Source: Saprospiraceae bacterium
Lineage (GTDB): Bacteria > Bacteroidota > Bacteroidia > Chitinophagales > Saprospiraceae
Assembly: GCA_026982695.1 (NCBI GenBank)
Contig: JALSGS010000045.1
Span: 1 to 64,000 of the forward strand
Length of the DNA: 64,000 nt
Direction: 5' to 3'
The notes below the pieces were generated by a model that worked only from the letters and a program-made list of their open reading frames with translations, ran no database searches and was not told where the DNA came from. Of this stretch, positions 41,978 to 51,588 are shown in pieces (position 1 is the stretch's first letter; every line of letters starts with the position of its first letter). A program made the translations under genes and the position numbers.

Positions 41978-43342
41978 ATGAGCATAGCCCTTCAGAAACC
42001 TCAGTGGCTCTATCCCATCTTCCCTATTAAGTTGTGGCAATGGCTAAGCGCCGCAGTCATGCTGGGCTGTACTTTGGGTCTGGGCTACGGTACCCGTCAG
42101 TCGGCATTCGGCACCATCTTGGGTTGGTACACTCCCTTTTTTCTCATCTACGTGGGCATAGCGTCGATGGCGCGCCGCGAGCATATCGGCTTTTGGATGG
42201 TACTGGCGGTAGTATTGCGTTTGGCATTACTACCTGCCGAACCGCTGCTGAGCGATGATGTATATCGCTTCATTTGGGATGGAAGACTGTGGATACAAGG
42301 TATCAGTCCTTTTGCTCACTTACCTGCCTGGTACATGGAGCCGGGGCACGAAGTGAAGGGACTAAGCGAGGCGCTCTTTCAGCAGCTCAACTCACCTGAA
42401 TACTTCACCATTTACCCGCCGGTAGCTCAACTGGTGTTTGCGTGTGCTGCCTGGCTTTCGCCAAATGAGCTATGGGGCTGTATTCTGGTTATGCGACTCT
42501 TTCTACTGGCTTGCGAGTTGGGATCACTATGGTTACTATTGCAGCTAAATGATCACTTCGGATCACCGCCTCGTCGCGTGTTGTGGTATGCCCTCAACCC
42601 ACTGGTGATTGTCGAGCTGATGGGCAATTTGCACTTCGAAGCAGCCATGATTTTTTTCTTGTTACTGGCACTGTGGTGGGGGGGGCACACGAAACTTTGG
42701 CCTGCTGCAGCAGCTATGGCATTAAGTATCGGTACAAAGCTAATCCCCTTGATGTTTGGGCCATTGTGGATACGGCGCTGGGGATGGCCACATGCATGGC
42801 GTTGGCTGGCAGGCAGCGGGCTAATCGTGGCATTGCTCTTTGTACCTGTAGTACATGGTCCCCTATGGGATCATTTTGGCGAAAGCCTAGATTTATACTT
42901 TCGCAAGTTTGAGTTCAACGCCAGCATATATTACCTACTTCGGTGGTTGCGCTGGCAACAGCTGGGCTACAACGACATTGCTCGCCTTGGGCCTGCATTG
43001 GCTCTCCTCACAGCAGCAATCATTCTAATATGGGCATGGCGCGAACGCCGTGCCGATTGGGCTTCGCTACCGCAAAGTATGATGTGGGCACTCACTTGTT
43101 ACCTACTATTGGCTACTACGGTACACCCTTGGTATGTGACTACGCTGGTGGCACTAGCGTCTCTAACACCTTGGCGCTTTCCGATTGTGTGGTCGGGGGT
43201 GGCTATTCTGTCATACCATGCCTACGCCCACACGCCGACAAAAGAAAACTTCTGGTTCGTAGGGTTAGAATACGCGGTGGTATTGGGCTGGCTATGGGTC
43301 GAATGGCGTCAGCAACCCGCACGCTCTGAGCGCACTATCTAA
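41978..43342 (+). CDS. GT-C / GT87-like membrane glycosyltransferase
   Basis: A 454-residue inner-membrane protein with about a dozen hydrophobic segments. The first long loop carries LLSDDVYRFIWDGRLWIQG, an Asp-rich motif followed by R-x-x-W-D, as in polyprenyl-phosphate mannosyltransferases of the GT87 group. NPLVIVELMGNLHFEA and GTKLIPLMFGPLW also fit that group. Substrate and acceptor unknown. It ends in a 4-base overlap with the convergent decarboxylase gene. The start at 41978 precedes a short basic N-terminus; no -7 element of good quality was found. Confidence 0.78.
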   Translation: MSIALQKPQWLYPIFPIKLWQWLSAAVMLGCTLGLGYGTRQSAFGTILGWYTPFFLIYVGIASMARREHIGFWMVLAVVLRLALLPAEPLLSDDVYRFIWDGRLWIQGISPFAHLPAWYMEPGHEVKGLSEALFQQLNSPEYFTIYPPVAQLVFACAAWLSPNELWGCILVMRLFLLACELGSLWLLLQLNDHFGSPPRRVLWYALNPLVIVELMGNLHFEAAMIFFLLLALWWGGHTKLWPAAAAMALSIGTKLIPLMFGPLWIRRWGWPHAWRWLAGSGLIVALLFVPVVHGPLWDHFGESLDLYFRKFEFNASIYYLLRWLRWQQLGYNDIARLGPALALLTAAIILIWAWRERRADWASLPQSMMWALTCYLLLATTVHPWYVTTLVALASLTPWRFPIVWSGVAILSYHAYAHTPTKENFWFVGLEYAVVLGWLWVEWRQQPARSERTI

Positions 43343-44790
43343 GCACGCTGCTGATCAGCTATGTGGCGCAGCCGATCCATGAGGGCAGCAAAGTGGTGAG
43401 GCGTCGTCAGTGGGTTGATCAGCGTAGAACGCAACCACAATTTGCCTTGAGCACGCGTCTGCACGATAAAAAAGTCGCCCTCTTCGACCAGTTGTTGGCG
43501 CACTGCCATGTTGAGCTGATCGAGCTGAGTATCTGCTACACCTTGAGGTTTGATACGATAGCACAGGATATTGGACTGGGGTTCGTCCAAAGCAGTTTCG
43601 AAATCAGGTGCTGCTCGCAATAACTCGTGGCATTGGCGCGCCACATCGTACAGATGGGTGACGTGCGTTTCGAACAATTGAGGGCCAAAAATTTTCCACA
43701 AGGCCATCACGCGTACCGACATACTCTGCTTGGTCAACTCCCAGGTACGTTTTGCCAAGTTATACCATTCTTTGGCTTCGTCTTGAGCCCACAAATAGGA
43801 TGCTTTTTGCACGAAAGTGCGAAAGGAAGTCTCACCTCTACGAAAGATCACTGCCGTGACCAGTGTCGGGGTCATGAGCATTTTGTGGAAATCGAGCACG
43901 ACGCTGTCGGCTCGTTCAATACCGCGAATAAGGCTACGGTATTTATCGGAGAAGGCTACGGCAGCACCATGTGCGCCATCTACGTGCAGCCACAGGCTGT
44001 GCTTTTCGCAAAAGTCAGCGATGGGCTCCAGCGGATCATAAGTACCCAAGCCGGTTGTACACGCATTGGCCACCACGCCAATTACTTCAATTCCCTGTTT
44101 TTGCGCCTGTGCATGCACACGCTTGAGCATCTCGGATCGCATACGGCCTGTCTCATCAGTAGGTATCCGCACTATACCAGCAGCCCCCATACCCATCGCT
44201 TGGATAGCTTTGGCCACCGAATAGTGAGCTTCTTCCGACACCAAAAAACCAAATTGCCGCCCCTGATAGCCATGTGTCCAAGCATCACCTGGCAGCTGAT
44301 GTTGGCGCGCACAAAGTAAGGCCGTCAAGTTGCCCAATGTGCCGCCTGATGTGAGCACACCATCAGCTTGCTGGGCATTCATGCCCATGCGTTGTGCTAC
44401 GGCGCGTACCAACAGTCGCTCCCACACTACCCCTACATTACCTTGCTCATACACGCCCATGCCCGGATCGAGCAAAGCTCCCGCCAACTCTGCCAGGGCA
44501 GCCATGGGCGATACGACACCCGTCTGATGACCGATGTAATGCGGATGATGCAAACAAATAGTTTGATCCAAATAGTGTGCAAAAAACTCGTTGGGCGATA
44601 CACCCCCTACTGTATGACTAAAGTGCGATTGTTCGTACGCATAAACTTCTTCTGGAGATATATAGCGCAACACCTTGCCTTCGCCTGCCTGGACTGCTGC
44701 CAACCAGTCGGCCAACTGATCGACGAGCTGATGACCACTTTGCCGAAAAAACTCGGGATCGTATGCCTTTTTCAACACTTCATCCGTCAT
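43339..44790 (-). CDS. PLP-dependent group II amino-acid decarboxylase
   Basis: A 483-residue fold-type I PLP enzyme related to aromatic-amino-acid, glutamate and diaminobutyrate decarboxylases. HVDGAHGAAVAF places the PLP-contacting Asp at residue 271. The Schiff-base lysine is in VLDFHKMLMTP (Lys303). The LTSGGTLGNLTALLCA block is the phosphate-binding region. Substrate cannot be assigned; the sequence lacks an obvious neighbour that would tell. Amine or polyamine production is possible. It contains the 9-mer word read as FFRQS near its N-terminus and converges on the glycosyltransferase gene. Confidence 0.87.
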   Translation of the reverse strand: MTDEVLKKAYDPEFFRQSGHQLVDQLADWLAAVQAGEGKVLRYISPEEVYAYEQSHFSHTVGGVSPNEFFAHYLDQTICLHHPHYIGHQTGVVSPMAALAELAGALLDPGMGVYEQGNVGVVWERLLVRAVAQRMGMNAQQADGVLTSGGTLGNLTALLCARQHQLPGDAWTHGYQGRQFGFLVSEEAHYSVAKAIQAMGMGAAGIVRIPTDETGRMRSEMLKRVHAQAQKQGIEVIGVVANACTTGLGTYDPLEPIADFCEKHSLWLHVDGAHGAAVAFSDKYRSLIRGIERADSVVLDFHKMLMTPTLVTAVIFRRGETSFRTFVQKASYLWAQDEAKEWYNLAKRTWELTKQSMSVRVMALWKIFGPQLFETHVTHLYDVARQCHELLRAAPDFETALDEPQSNILCYRIKPQGVADTQLDQLNMAVRQQLVEEGDFFIVQTRAQGKLWLRSTLINPLTTPHHFAALMDRLRHIADQQRA

Positions 44791-44919
44791 ATATCTACGC
44801 GTTTAAAGCCGTCAAAATAATGGAATAATGGAAAAGAGACGCATCATCACAGCAATCTCACACATGTAAAATGCCTATACCCTCTCCAACCCACGGATAA
44901 AGCAATTATTTTGACATTT

Positions 44920-44945
44920 TTTGTTTTAAAAATTTGTTTTAAAAA
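44920..44945 (+). repeat. Tandem 13-base repeat upstream of the antirepressor-like gene
   Basis: TTTGTTTTAAAAA occurs twice head to tail (44920-44932, 44933-44945), followed by ACAAAAAG. The sequence also allows A/T hairpins. It lies 40-66 bases before the ATG at 44986 and may be an operator or simply an A/T-rich tract. Confidence 0.6.
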
Positions 44946-44985
44946 ACAAAAAGTATCATATTGCACTACCAAACTACTCCAAGAC

Positions 44986-45846
44986 ATGAGTTTGCATGTG
45001 CTTATTTCGAAGAAGGGCACCCGCGTAGTCACTGCCTCTAACTTATTTACAGCTTTGGAATTGCCAGCGACCCAATATGGCAGGCTCGTACGCAAGTGGA
45101 TTCGCGATCTCTATGAACTGGATGGCGTGCTACGTAGGCCCATACATGGACAAGACTTTGCACAACGCAAGGCAGCTCATCCTGCTGGCGACTATTACCT
45201 GAGTTTACCCTTAGCCTTGCAAATTGTGTTGCGCTCTTGCAGTAAGAGAAAGTTGAAATATGCCCAACAGCTCCAAAAGCTATGTCGCTCATCCAAAGCT
45301 GCTACAAAGCTGGATGCCGCTACGGCTTTTTCAATTACGGCCTTAGCGCGTACCCTATCGTTCACTTCTTGCCAAATTGCGTGCGAAAGGCACCATTTGG
45401 CCCTATATCGCAATCGGAACAAAGGATCTGCAGCCAACTGGTGGGCCTATCGAGCCCAGCTATTGGGATATTCGTTCGAGGCACTGCACAAACAGGCAAT
45501 GCAAAGGGGAGTGGCAATTTCGCGAAAATCGGCTCGCAACTTACTATTGGCTTTCAATGAGGACGAATTAGTACGCACTGCCGCGGTCGATCTTTTTATG
45601 GCGTTGGGGTACGAAGCCATACAAGCTTTGCGTCAAGCAAAATGGGTTTACGCAGCATTTAAAGCTGGTGGCTTCAGTGTGTGCGATGACCGGAAAGGAG
45701 TCAATATTTTCACTTCATCTATCCCGCGATCATGGATGGAAGAGATCTATACCCTTGAAGTGGGCACCTTGCTCCAACCGTGGGTGCCACAAACGCACGA
45801 AGTGCAACCACCTGCTACCCCACAAGCAATGCGTGTTTCCGCTTAG
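44986..45846 (+). CDS. AntA/AntB-antirepressor-like protein
   Basis: A 286-residue protein with an N-terminal domain resembling phage AntA/AntB antirepressors. VVTASNLFTALELPATQYGR, then VRKWI, lead to DYYLSLPLALQIVLRSCSKR and KLKYAQQLQKL. This parallels the DYxLTxDMAKEL and RRYF pattern of that domain. The C-terminal 160 residues have no known match for me. ATG 44986 starts the conserved part; the frame upstream to 44911 is A/T-driven. No phage genes are nearby, so it is likely a chromosomal regulator. DNA or protein binding is inferred from the family. Confidence 0.6.
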   Translation: MSLHVLISKKGTRVVTASNLFTALELPATQYGRLVRKWIRDLYELDGVLRRPIHGQDFAQRKAAHPAGDYYLSLPLALQIVLRSCSKRKLKYAQQLQKLCRSSKAATKLDAATAFSITALARTLSFTSCQIACERHHLALYRNRNKGSAANWWAYRAQLLGYSFEALHKQAMQRGVAISRKSARNLLLAFNEDELVRTAAVDLFMALGYEAIQALRQAKWVYAAFKAGGFSVCDDRKGVNIFTSSIPRSWMEEIYTLEVGTLLQPWVPQTHEVQPPATPQAMRVSA

Positions 45847-45924
45847 TTACTACCATCAGCTAACAAGAATAAAGCGCCGCGGATAGCAAAACTGCTGACA
45901 TGCCAGGCAAGCCAGCTTGGTCCA

Positions 45925-46809
45925 TTACTCCGTTGCATGTATTGGTTGTGGCCATTTGAGTATCATATTGTCGATAAGGCGCACATCTTCGGCCCATACG
46001 GCCGTACATGCCACTACCGATTCGGCTTCATTGAGGTGGCGTACAGGTTGGAGTGTCGTGCCATTCACTATGCTAAAATACTCCGGTTTCAGTGGGGGCG
46101 CATTTAATTGATCCATTGCTTTTTGCGACAGCTGAGCCAAATCAGCATCGGGATGACGGCTGACGTAGGCCAATACCTCTTTTAGCACTTGATAGATGCG
46201 CGGTGCAGCTGCCCGGGCTTTGGGCGAAAGCCGCAAATTGCGCGAGCTTAAGGCCAATCCATCCGCTTGACGCACAATGGGCACCATTGCGACTTGCACC
46301 GGCAAGGCCAGCTGTTCGACCATGTGCTGCACAATGCGGTATTGCTGATAGTCTTTTTGCCCCATATATAACCTATGGGGCTGTACGATTTGGAGTAATC
46401 GGTGTACCACCTGTACTACGCCCTTAAAATGGCCAGGCCTATGAATGCCCTCCATCGTTTGATCAAGCCCCATGAGTGCTACTTGAGGTGGTGGCGCATC
46501 AAGGCCCTCAGGGTAGATTTCCGATTCAAAGGGCATAAAGAGCACCTCACAACCTAAGCGCGCTAATGCTGCAATGTCCTTTTCGGGCATACGCGGATAA
46601 TGCGCCAGGTCACGCATATCATTGAATTGAGTTGGGTTGACAAAGATGCTGCACACTGTGAGGGTGTTATCTTTCATAGAGTGGCGCAGTAATTCGAAAT
46701 GACCTTCGTGCAGTGCACCCATAGTGGGCACAAAACCAATCGTAGCACCTTGCTCACTTTGATAGCGCAAATAAGCTTGCAGGGCGGCAGCTCGCTTAAA
46801 CAATCGCAT
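45925..46809 (-). CDS. panC: Pantothenate synthetase
   Basis: Joins pantoate and beta-alanine with ATP to make pantothenate for coenzyme A. The 294-residue product has GFVPTMGALHEGHFELL (the HxGH ATP site), SIFVNPTQFNDMRDL, and MGQKDYQQYRIVQHMV. It also carries LALSSRNLRLSPKAR, the KMSKS-like loop region. The ATG at 46809 is preferred; eight further codons to 46833 would only lengthen the N-terminus. It is divergent from the glycogen-synthase-like gene, a pairing seen in other Bacteroidota. A weak -7, TATCTTCG, lies at 46873-46880. Confidence 0.96.
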   Translation of the reverse strand: MRLFKRAAALQAYLRYQSEQGATIGFVPTMGALHEGHFELLRHSMKDNTLTVCSIFVNPTQFNDMRDLAHYPRMPEKDIAALARLGCEVLFMPFESEIYPEGLDAPPPQVALMGLDQTMEGIHRPGHFKGVVQVVHRLLQIVQPHRLYMGQKDYQQYRIVQHMVEQLALPVQVAMVPIVRQADGLALSSRNLRLSPKARAAAPRIYQVLKEVLAYVSRHPDADLAQLSQKAMDQLNAPPLKPEYFSIVNGTTLQPVRHLNEAESVVACTAVWAEDVRLIDNMILKWPQPIHATE

Positions 46810-46946
46810 AAACAAATTGTTGTAAAATACCAATCAGCTGATGAGGCGGCCAAAGGGCACAATCCAGCGATGCGAAGATAGTAGAGTAAAGAAGTGAACA
46901 AAGCGTTAAGGAGCAATGAATTTCAGGGCAAGTCCTTTGAGTTTCG

Positions 46947-46954
46947 TACCTTTG
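46947..46954 (+). promoter_or_regulatory. -7 element of the glycogen-synthase-like gene
   Basis: TACCTTTG is a perfect TAnnTTTG, 36 bases before the ATG at 46990. Confidence 0.6.
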
Positions 46955-46989
46955 CGCATCCGTTCATTGAGTGAAATACCGAAACACAA

Positions 46990-47829
46990 ATGATGTACGA
47001 AAACAAGAAAAAGGTTCTGATCGTCACTCAGGAGATGCAGCCCTACACGGCGCTATCTGAGATTTCGGAAATCGCCCGCCAACTTCCCCAGTATGTTCAG
47101 GAACAAGGAATGGAAATTAGGGTATTGATGCCCCGCTTTGGCACCATTAACGAACGACGCCATCGCCTGCACGAAGTGGTGCGTCTTTCAGGGATGAATA
47201 TCATCGTAGATGATGAAGATTATCCGCTCATCATCAAGGTAGCTTCATTGCCCAAAGCGCGCATGCAAGTATATTTTCTCGATAATGAAGATTTTTTCAA
47301 ACGCAAGTCTGTATTCGAAGATGCTGAAGGCCAACCCTTTGCCGACAACCCCGACCGCATGGTATTTTTCTGTAAAGGGGTAGTAGAGACGGTCAAGAAA
47401 TTTGGGTGGCCTCCCGACATCGTTCACTTGCACGGCTGGATGACCAGTCTTTTGCCCTTGTACATCCGCAAGGCATACCGCAATGAGCCCCTATTCCAAG
47501 ATGCCAAGATCATTTACTCCCTATACGACAACAGTCTGGAGCACACTTTTGGTGAAGCTTTCTTCCGCAAAGCGGCTATCAATGACCTAGAAGAAGAAGA
47601 CTTAGCAGATTACCGCAATGCCGATGGCAGTGTAGCTCTACATAAAGGCGCACTCACTCATGCCGATGCAGCTATTGTGGGTAGTAGCACCCTGCAAGAA
47701 AAAGCGCAGGCCCTACTAGATACTTTTGACAAGCCCTTGCTGCCCTATCAAGAGCCGGAAAAAATGCTCCAAGCATATGTGGACTTTTACAAGACACTCA
47801 TGGAACAAGAAGAGCAAGTAAAGGGTTAG
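46990..47829 (+). CDS. Glycogen-synthase-like protein, N-terminal domain only
   Basis: A 279-residue protein related to the N-terminal half of GT5 glycogen/starch synthases. KKVLIVTQEMQPYTALSEIS, the RVLMPRFGTINERRHRLHEV region and DIVHLHGWMTSLLPLYIRK match that half. The nucleotide-sugar-binding K-x-G-G-L loop near the N-terminus is absent (YTALSEISEI stands there), and the C-terminal GT-B domain is missing. It is therefore unlikely to be a regular glycogen synthase. The same short form next to panC occurs in other Bacteroidota, so it is a lineage feature rather than a broken gene. The stop is TAG. Confidence 0.85.
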   Translation: MMYENKKKVLIVTQEMQPYTALSEISEIARQLPQYVQEQGMEIRVLMPRFGTINERRHRLHEVVRLSGMNIIVDDEDYPLIIKVASLPKARMQVYFLDNEDFFKRKSVFEDAEGQPFADNPDRMVFFCKGVVETVKKFGWPPDIVHLHGWMTSLLPLYIRKAYRNEPLFQDAKIIYSLYDNSLEHTFGEAFFRKAAINDLEEEDLADYRNADGSVALHKGALTHADAAIVGSSTLQEKAQALLDTFDKPLLPYQEPEKMLQAYVDFYKTLMEQEEQVKG

Positions 47830-47871
47830 TACATACAACCCCAAGGCCTTCTCCAAGGCCCTTTGCTTAGG

Positions 47872-47913
47872 CAGGCATTTGCACAAAATCACTGCAGATG
47901 CCTGTTCTTTTTC
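47872..47913 (+). terminator. Terminator after the glycogen-synthase-like gene
   Basis: CAGGCATTTGCA pairs with TGCAGATGCCTG (one bulge or mismatch) around a short A-rich loop, then TTCTTTTT. A small GGCCTT/AAGGCC hairpin lies just before it. Confidence 0.8.
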
Positions 47914-47954
47914 ACCTTATTGCTTGAGGAGCATCTCTGCTATTCGGGCTGCTG

Positions 47955-47962
47955 TATATTTG
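47955..47962 (+). promoter_or_regulatory. -7 element of the DUF4270 gene
   Basis: TATATTTG matches TAnnTTTG and lies 59 bases before the ATG at 48021, just after the terminator of the preceding gene. Confidence 0.5.
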
Positions 47963-48020
47963 CGCCGCCTTCGCAAGCGCTTGCGCAAATAGTACTGACT
48001 GGAAATCACAAAAAGAAAAG

Positions 48021-49373
48021 ATGACACATCAAATTGTTGCTCTGTGGATCAGCTTAATTGCTCTATACTTTTTGGCAGCTTGCAATGACCCTACGCCGGT
48101 AGGTGCCTCCTTGCTTGAAAACGATGGTATCCGCGTCTACTATACCGACACAGTCACGATGCTCACAGGGCTCCATCGCGGAGACAGCGTGCTGGTATAT
48201 CATCCTAACCCGGAAAATCAGCTCAGCAACTATCTGTTCGGCAGCATGCAAGATCCTATCTTTGGTAAAGTCACTGCTACGATCTATGCGCAAATACAAC
48301 GCACCTATTTCGAAGCACCTGACTTTACAGAGGCCGTACTTGATTCCATGGTGCTTGTGCTGCCTTACAAAGCAGATGGCTTCTACGGGCGTACCACTGA
48401 AACTTTCGGCATGGAAATACGCCGCGTCGTTGATGACATGTATGCTGACAGCACCTACTACTCTAATGTTCAGTTCAACACCAGTATAGTGCCCATTGGC
48501 TATACCGAATTTGTACCCAACCCCAACGACAGCTTGCCACTCAAGGCATATACAGGTGATGACCAACAAGGCCAAGAAGTACAAGTAGTACCTCATTTGC
48601 GCGTACATATGGAAGAAGATTTTGCCAATAGCTTTTTCCAGGCTGACACCAATTACTTCCTTTCAGACAGCGCATTTTTGGCCTTCTTTAAAGGATTACA
48701 ACTGGTGCCCACCACTGAAAACAGTGGGTTGCTCGCTTTCGATCTGCGAGAAAATCAGGCTGCTCTGGTAGTCTACTACCATCGCGATACTTTTTACCAC
48801 CAATACGGTTTTCCCATCGATCTGCGCAGCGTACGCATGAGCACTTTTACCCACGACTACTCGGGAAGCACTGTAGAAACCCATTGGAACACGCCTATAG
48901 GACAAGACTCCTTAGCCTTTCTTCAAGGCATGTCTGGCGTAAATATGCTCATTGAGTTTCCCCATATACGGCAATGGGGCGAAGGAGTAGTAATTAACAA
49001 AGCCGAATTGGAGATCCCCGTGGTTGCACTGTCAGGAGATGACCCCATCTATAGCCCGCCCGAGCGCATCCTCGTGGCCGAACTAACTGAGAACAACACT
49101 TTAGTAGCTATTGAAGATGTCACACTCAACTTCGGTGATTTAAACAAGCTCAACATCACCTTTGGAGGGCTTTTGGAAACCAATGAATCTGGGCAACAAG
49201 TGTATCGAGCCAATATCACAGGGCACTTCCAAAAAATGGCCCATGGTGCTGCACTCAATCGCATTGTGGTCACGGTATTTTCCAAACCAGACTTTGCACA
49301 ACGCGCGATATTGGCAGGAAACCAACGGCCAGAGATGAGGCCTGTACTCAAGCTCACATGGACTGAACTATAG
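48021..49373 (+). CDS. DUF4270 family lipoprotein
   Basis: A 450-residue Bacteroidota envelope protein of unknown function. The signal ends in a lipobox, LIALYFLAAC, with Cys at about residue 21. The conserved start of the mature part DPTPVGASLLENDGIRVYYTDT and the YLFGSMQDPIFGKVTATIYAQ segment identify the family. Much of the rest is beta-rich. It sits between the glycogen-synthase-like gene and glmS, a frequent neighbourhood for DUF4270 genes. The stop is TAG. Confidence 0.85.
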   Translation: MTHQIVALWISLIALYFLAACNDPTPVGASLLENDGIRVYYTDTVTMLTGLHRGDSVLVYHPNPENQLSNYLFGSMQDPIFGKVTATIYAQIQRTYFEAPDFTEAVLDSMVLVLPYKADGFYGRTTETFGMEIRRVVDDMYADSTYYSNVQFNTSIVPIGYTEFVPNPNDSLPLKAYTGDDQQGQEVQVVPHLRVHMEEDFANSFFQADTNYFLSDSAFLAFFKGLQLVPTTENSGLLAFDLRENQAALVVYYHRDTFYHQYGFPIDLRSVRMSTFTHDYSGSTVETHWNTPIGQDSLAFLQGMSGVNMLIEFPHIRQWGEGVVINKAELEIPVVALSGDDPIYSPPERILVAELTENNTLVAIEDVTLNFGDLNKLNITFGGLLETNESGQQVYRANITGHFQKMAHGAALNRIVVTVFSKPDFAQRAILAGNQRPEMRPVLKLTWTEL

Positions 49374-49682
49374 ATCCATTATCATTTGGATTTGGGCAAA
49401 AAATGGGCTTTCTTTGTGTGGTTGTGCGCTCAATCAGTAAGAGAAGCAAGTGCTGAGATAAGGCATTTGCCCATATCTTGCAAAAGCTCCTCGCCAACCA
49501 AAGCAAACAATTCACACCCTGTACAATCCAACTATACACTTTCTTGTAACAATTTGTGCAAGAGACAGCACCCGTAGAAATAGTTGTTGAGATTATACTT
49601 ATCGAAAAAAATCATACATACTTGGAGTAGGCCGAAATTGCCTCTTTGCGCAAAGCAGGTCGAACCCTAAAAAGTAACCATC
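49374..49682. other. Intergenic region upstream of glmS
   Basis: These 309 bases contain no gene that I can support. A loose promoter candidate, TTGG then TCTTTG near 49622-49650, could drive glmS. I found no match to the core of a glmS ribozyme, which is mainly a Firmicutes feature. Confidence 0.5.
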
Positions 49683-51521
49683 ATGTGTGGAATTGTAGCT
49701 TACCTAGGGCATCGAGAAGCGTATCCTATTCTTATCAAGGGGTTACAGCGACTCGAGTATCGCGGCTACGACAGTGCTGGCATAGCTGTACACAATGAGC
49801 AACTTTCCATTTGCAAAGTCAAGGGCAAGGTAAGCGACCTGCAAGCCCAGGCTGAACAGTTTGACCTAAATGGCCACATCGGTATTGGACATACCCGATG
49901 GGCCACTCATGGCGAGCCCAACGACATCAATGCCCACCCACACATTTCGGGCAATGGTCGGCTCACTTTAGTGCACAACGGCATTATCGAGAACTACGCT
50001 ACGCTCAAAAGGCGCCTGCAAGAAAAAGGGCACCACTTCCAAAGTGAAACCGATACAGAAGTGTTGGTACACCTCATTGAGGAAGTACAGGAAATGGGTG
50101 ATCTTCCATTAGAACAAGCCGTGCGTGTAGCCCTCAACTTGGTAGTAGGAGCTTATGCCATTGTCGTCATGGATGCCCAAGACCCCAACAAGTTGGTAGC
50201 GGCACGAAAAGCCAGCCCATTAGTAGTGGGGATGGGCGAGCAGGAGTTTTTCGTTGCCTCTGATGCCACACCCATTGTGGAATACACCAAAAAAGTAGTC
50301 TATCTGAATGACAACGAAGTAGCGACTATCACCTTAGATAAAGGCCTGCAGATTCACTCGCTCGACAGTGGGGAGCAGCCCTACGAAGCGCAAGAAGTCG
50401 ACATCGACATTCAAATGTTGGAAAAAGGTGGCTACGACTACTTCATGCTCAAGGAGATTTTCGACCAGCCACGCACCATTGCTGACTGCATGCGAGGCCG
50501 CATGAATGCCCGTGAAGGATGGATCAAGCTGGGCGGCGTAGATGAGTTCAGTAGCCGCATTGAAAATGCCGATCGTTTTATCATCATAGGTTGTGGCACC
50601 TCATGGCATGCGGGCCTTATTGGCGAATACCTCTTTGAAGAATTGGCACGCATTCCTGTAGAAGTAGAATATGCCTCAGAGTTCAGATACCGAAATCCAG
50701 TCATTCGCGAAAACGATGTGGTGATTGCCTTGTCGCAATCAGGTGAAACTGCCGACACACTGGCTGCTATAGAACTAGCAAAGAAACACAACGCCCTGGT
50801 ATACGGCATTGTCAACGTAGTGGGCTCAAGCATTGCACGCGCTACCGATTGCGGCTCTTACATTCATGCAGGCCCTGAGATCGGAGTGGCCTCTACCAAG
50901 GCATTTACCGGCCAAGTTACGCTGCTGACGATGATGGCGCTAAGCTTAGCACATAAACGAGGAACGATATCGAAAAGTACTTACCAAGCTTTACTGTACG
51001 AACTGGAACAAATCCCAGAATTGGTACACAAAGTACTGGAACAAAATCAACAGCTCGAATACTTGGCTGGTGAGTACAAAGACGCCACCAATGCACTTTA
51101 CTTGGGGCGCGGCTATAACTTTCCAGTAGCTCTGGAAGGTGCACTGAAGCTCAAAGAGATCTCGTACATTCACGCTGAAGGCTATCCTGCAGCTGAAATG
51201 AAGCATGGCCCCATTGCATTGATCGATGAGAACATGCCAGTATTCGTATTGGCTACCAACCACAACCACCACGACAAGATCGTCAGCAATGTGCAGGAAG
51301 TGAAGGCACGCAAAGGGCAAGTAGTGGCAGTAGTACGTGAAGGCGACGAAATTATTAGTCGCATTGCCGATCACACCATCCAGATTCCACAAGTATCTGA
51401 CCCACTCACGCCACTGCTATCGGTAATTCCACTGCAGCTACTGGCCTACCACGTTGCCGTAATGCGGGGCTGTGATGTAGATCAACCCCGCAACTTGGCA
51501 AAATCTGTAACTGTAGAATAA
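49683..51521 (+). CDS. glmS: Glutamine-fructose-6-phosphate aminotransferase
   Basis: Makes glucosamine 6-phosphate from fructose 6-phosphate and glutamine, the first step toward UDP-GlcNAc. The 612-residue product starts MCGIVAYLGHREAY, so Cys2 is the glutaminase nucleophile after Met removal. GYDSAGIAV and the GHTRWATHGEPN block follow. Two SIS domains (FIIIGCGTSWHAGL; TLYLGRG-like YLGRGYNFPVALEGALKLKE) bind the sugar, and the tail DQPRNLAKSVTVE is canonical. It lies upstream of DUF4290 and murA, which use the same precursor path. Confidence 0.98.
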   Translation: MCGIVAYLGHREAYPILIKGLQRLEYRGYDSAGIAVHNEQLSICKVKGKVSDLQAQAEQFDLNGHIGIGHTRWATHGEPNDINAHPHISGNGRLTLVHNGIIENYATLKRRLQEKGHHFQSETDTEVLVHLIEEVQEMGDLPLEQAVRVALNLVVGAYAIVVMDAQDPNKLVAARKASPLVVGMGEQEFFVASDATPIVEYTKKVVYLNDNEVATITLDKGLQIHSLDSGEQPYEAQEVDIDIQMLEKGGYDYFMLKEIFDQPRTIADCMRGRMNAREGWIKLGGVDEFSSRIENADRFIIIGCGTSWHAGLIGEYLFEELARIPVEVEYASEFRYRNPVIRENDVVIALSQSGETADTLAAIELAKKHNALVYGIVNVVGSSIARATDCGSYIHAGPEIGVASTKAFTGQVTLLTMMALSLAHKRGTISKSTYQALLYELEQIPELVHKVLEQNQQLEYLAGEYKDATNALYLGRGYNFPVALEGALKLKEISYIHAEGYPAAEMKHGPIALIDENMPVFVLATNHNHHDKIVSNVQEVKARKGQVVAVVREGDEIISRIADHTIQIPQVSDPLTPLLSVIPLQLLAYHVAVMRGCDVDQPRNLAKSVTVE

Positions 51522-51588
51522 AACCCATGCCGAATAGATTGGTATAAAGCGAGTTTTCTCAATATTTGCTCACAAACAATCAACAATC

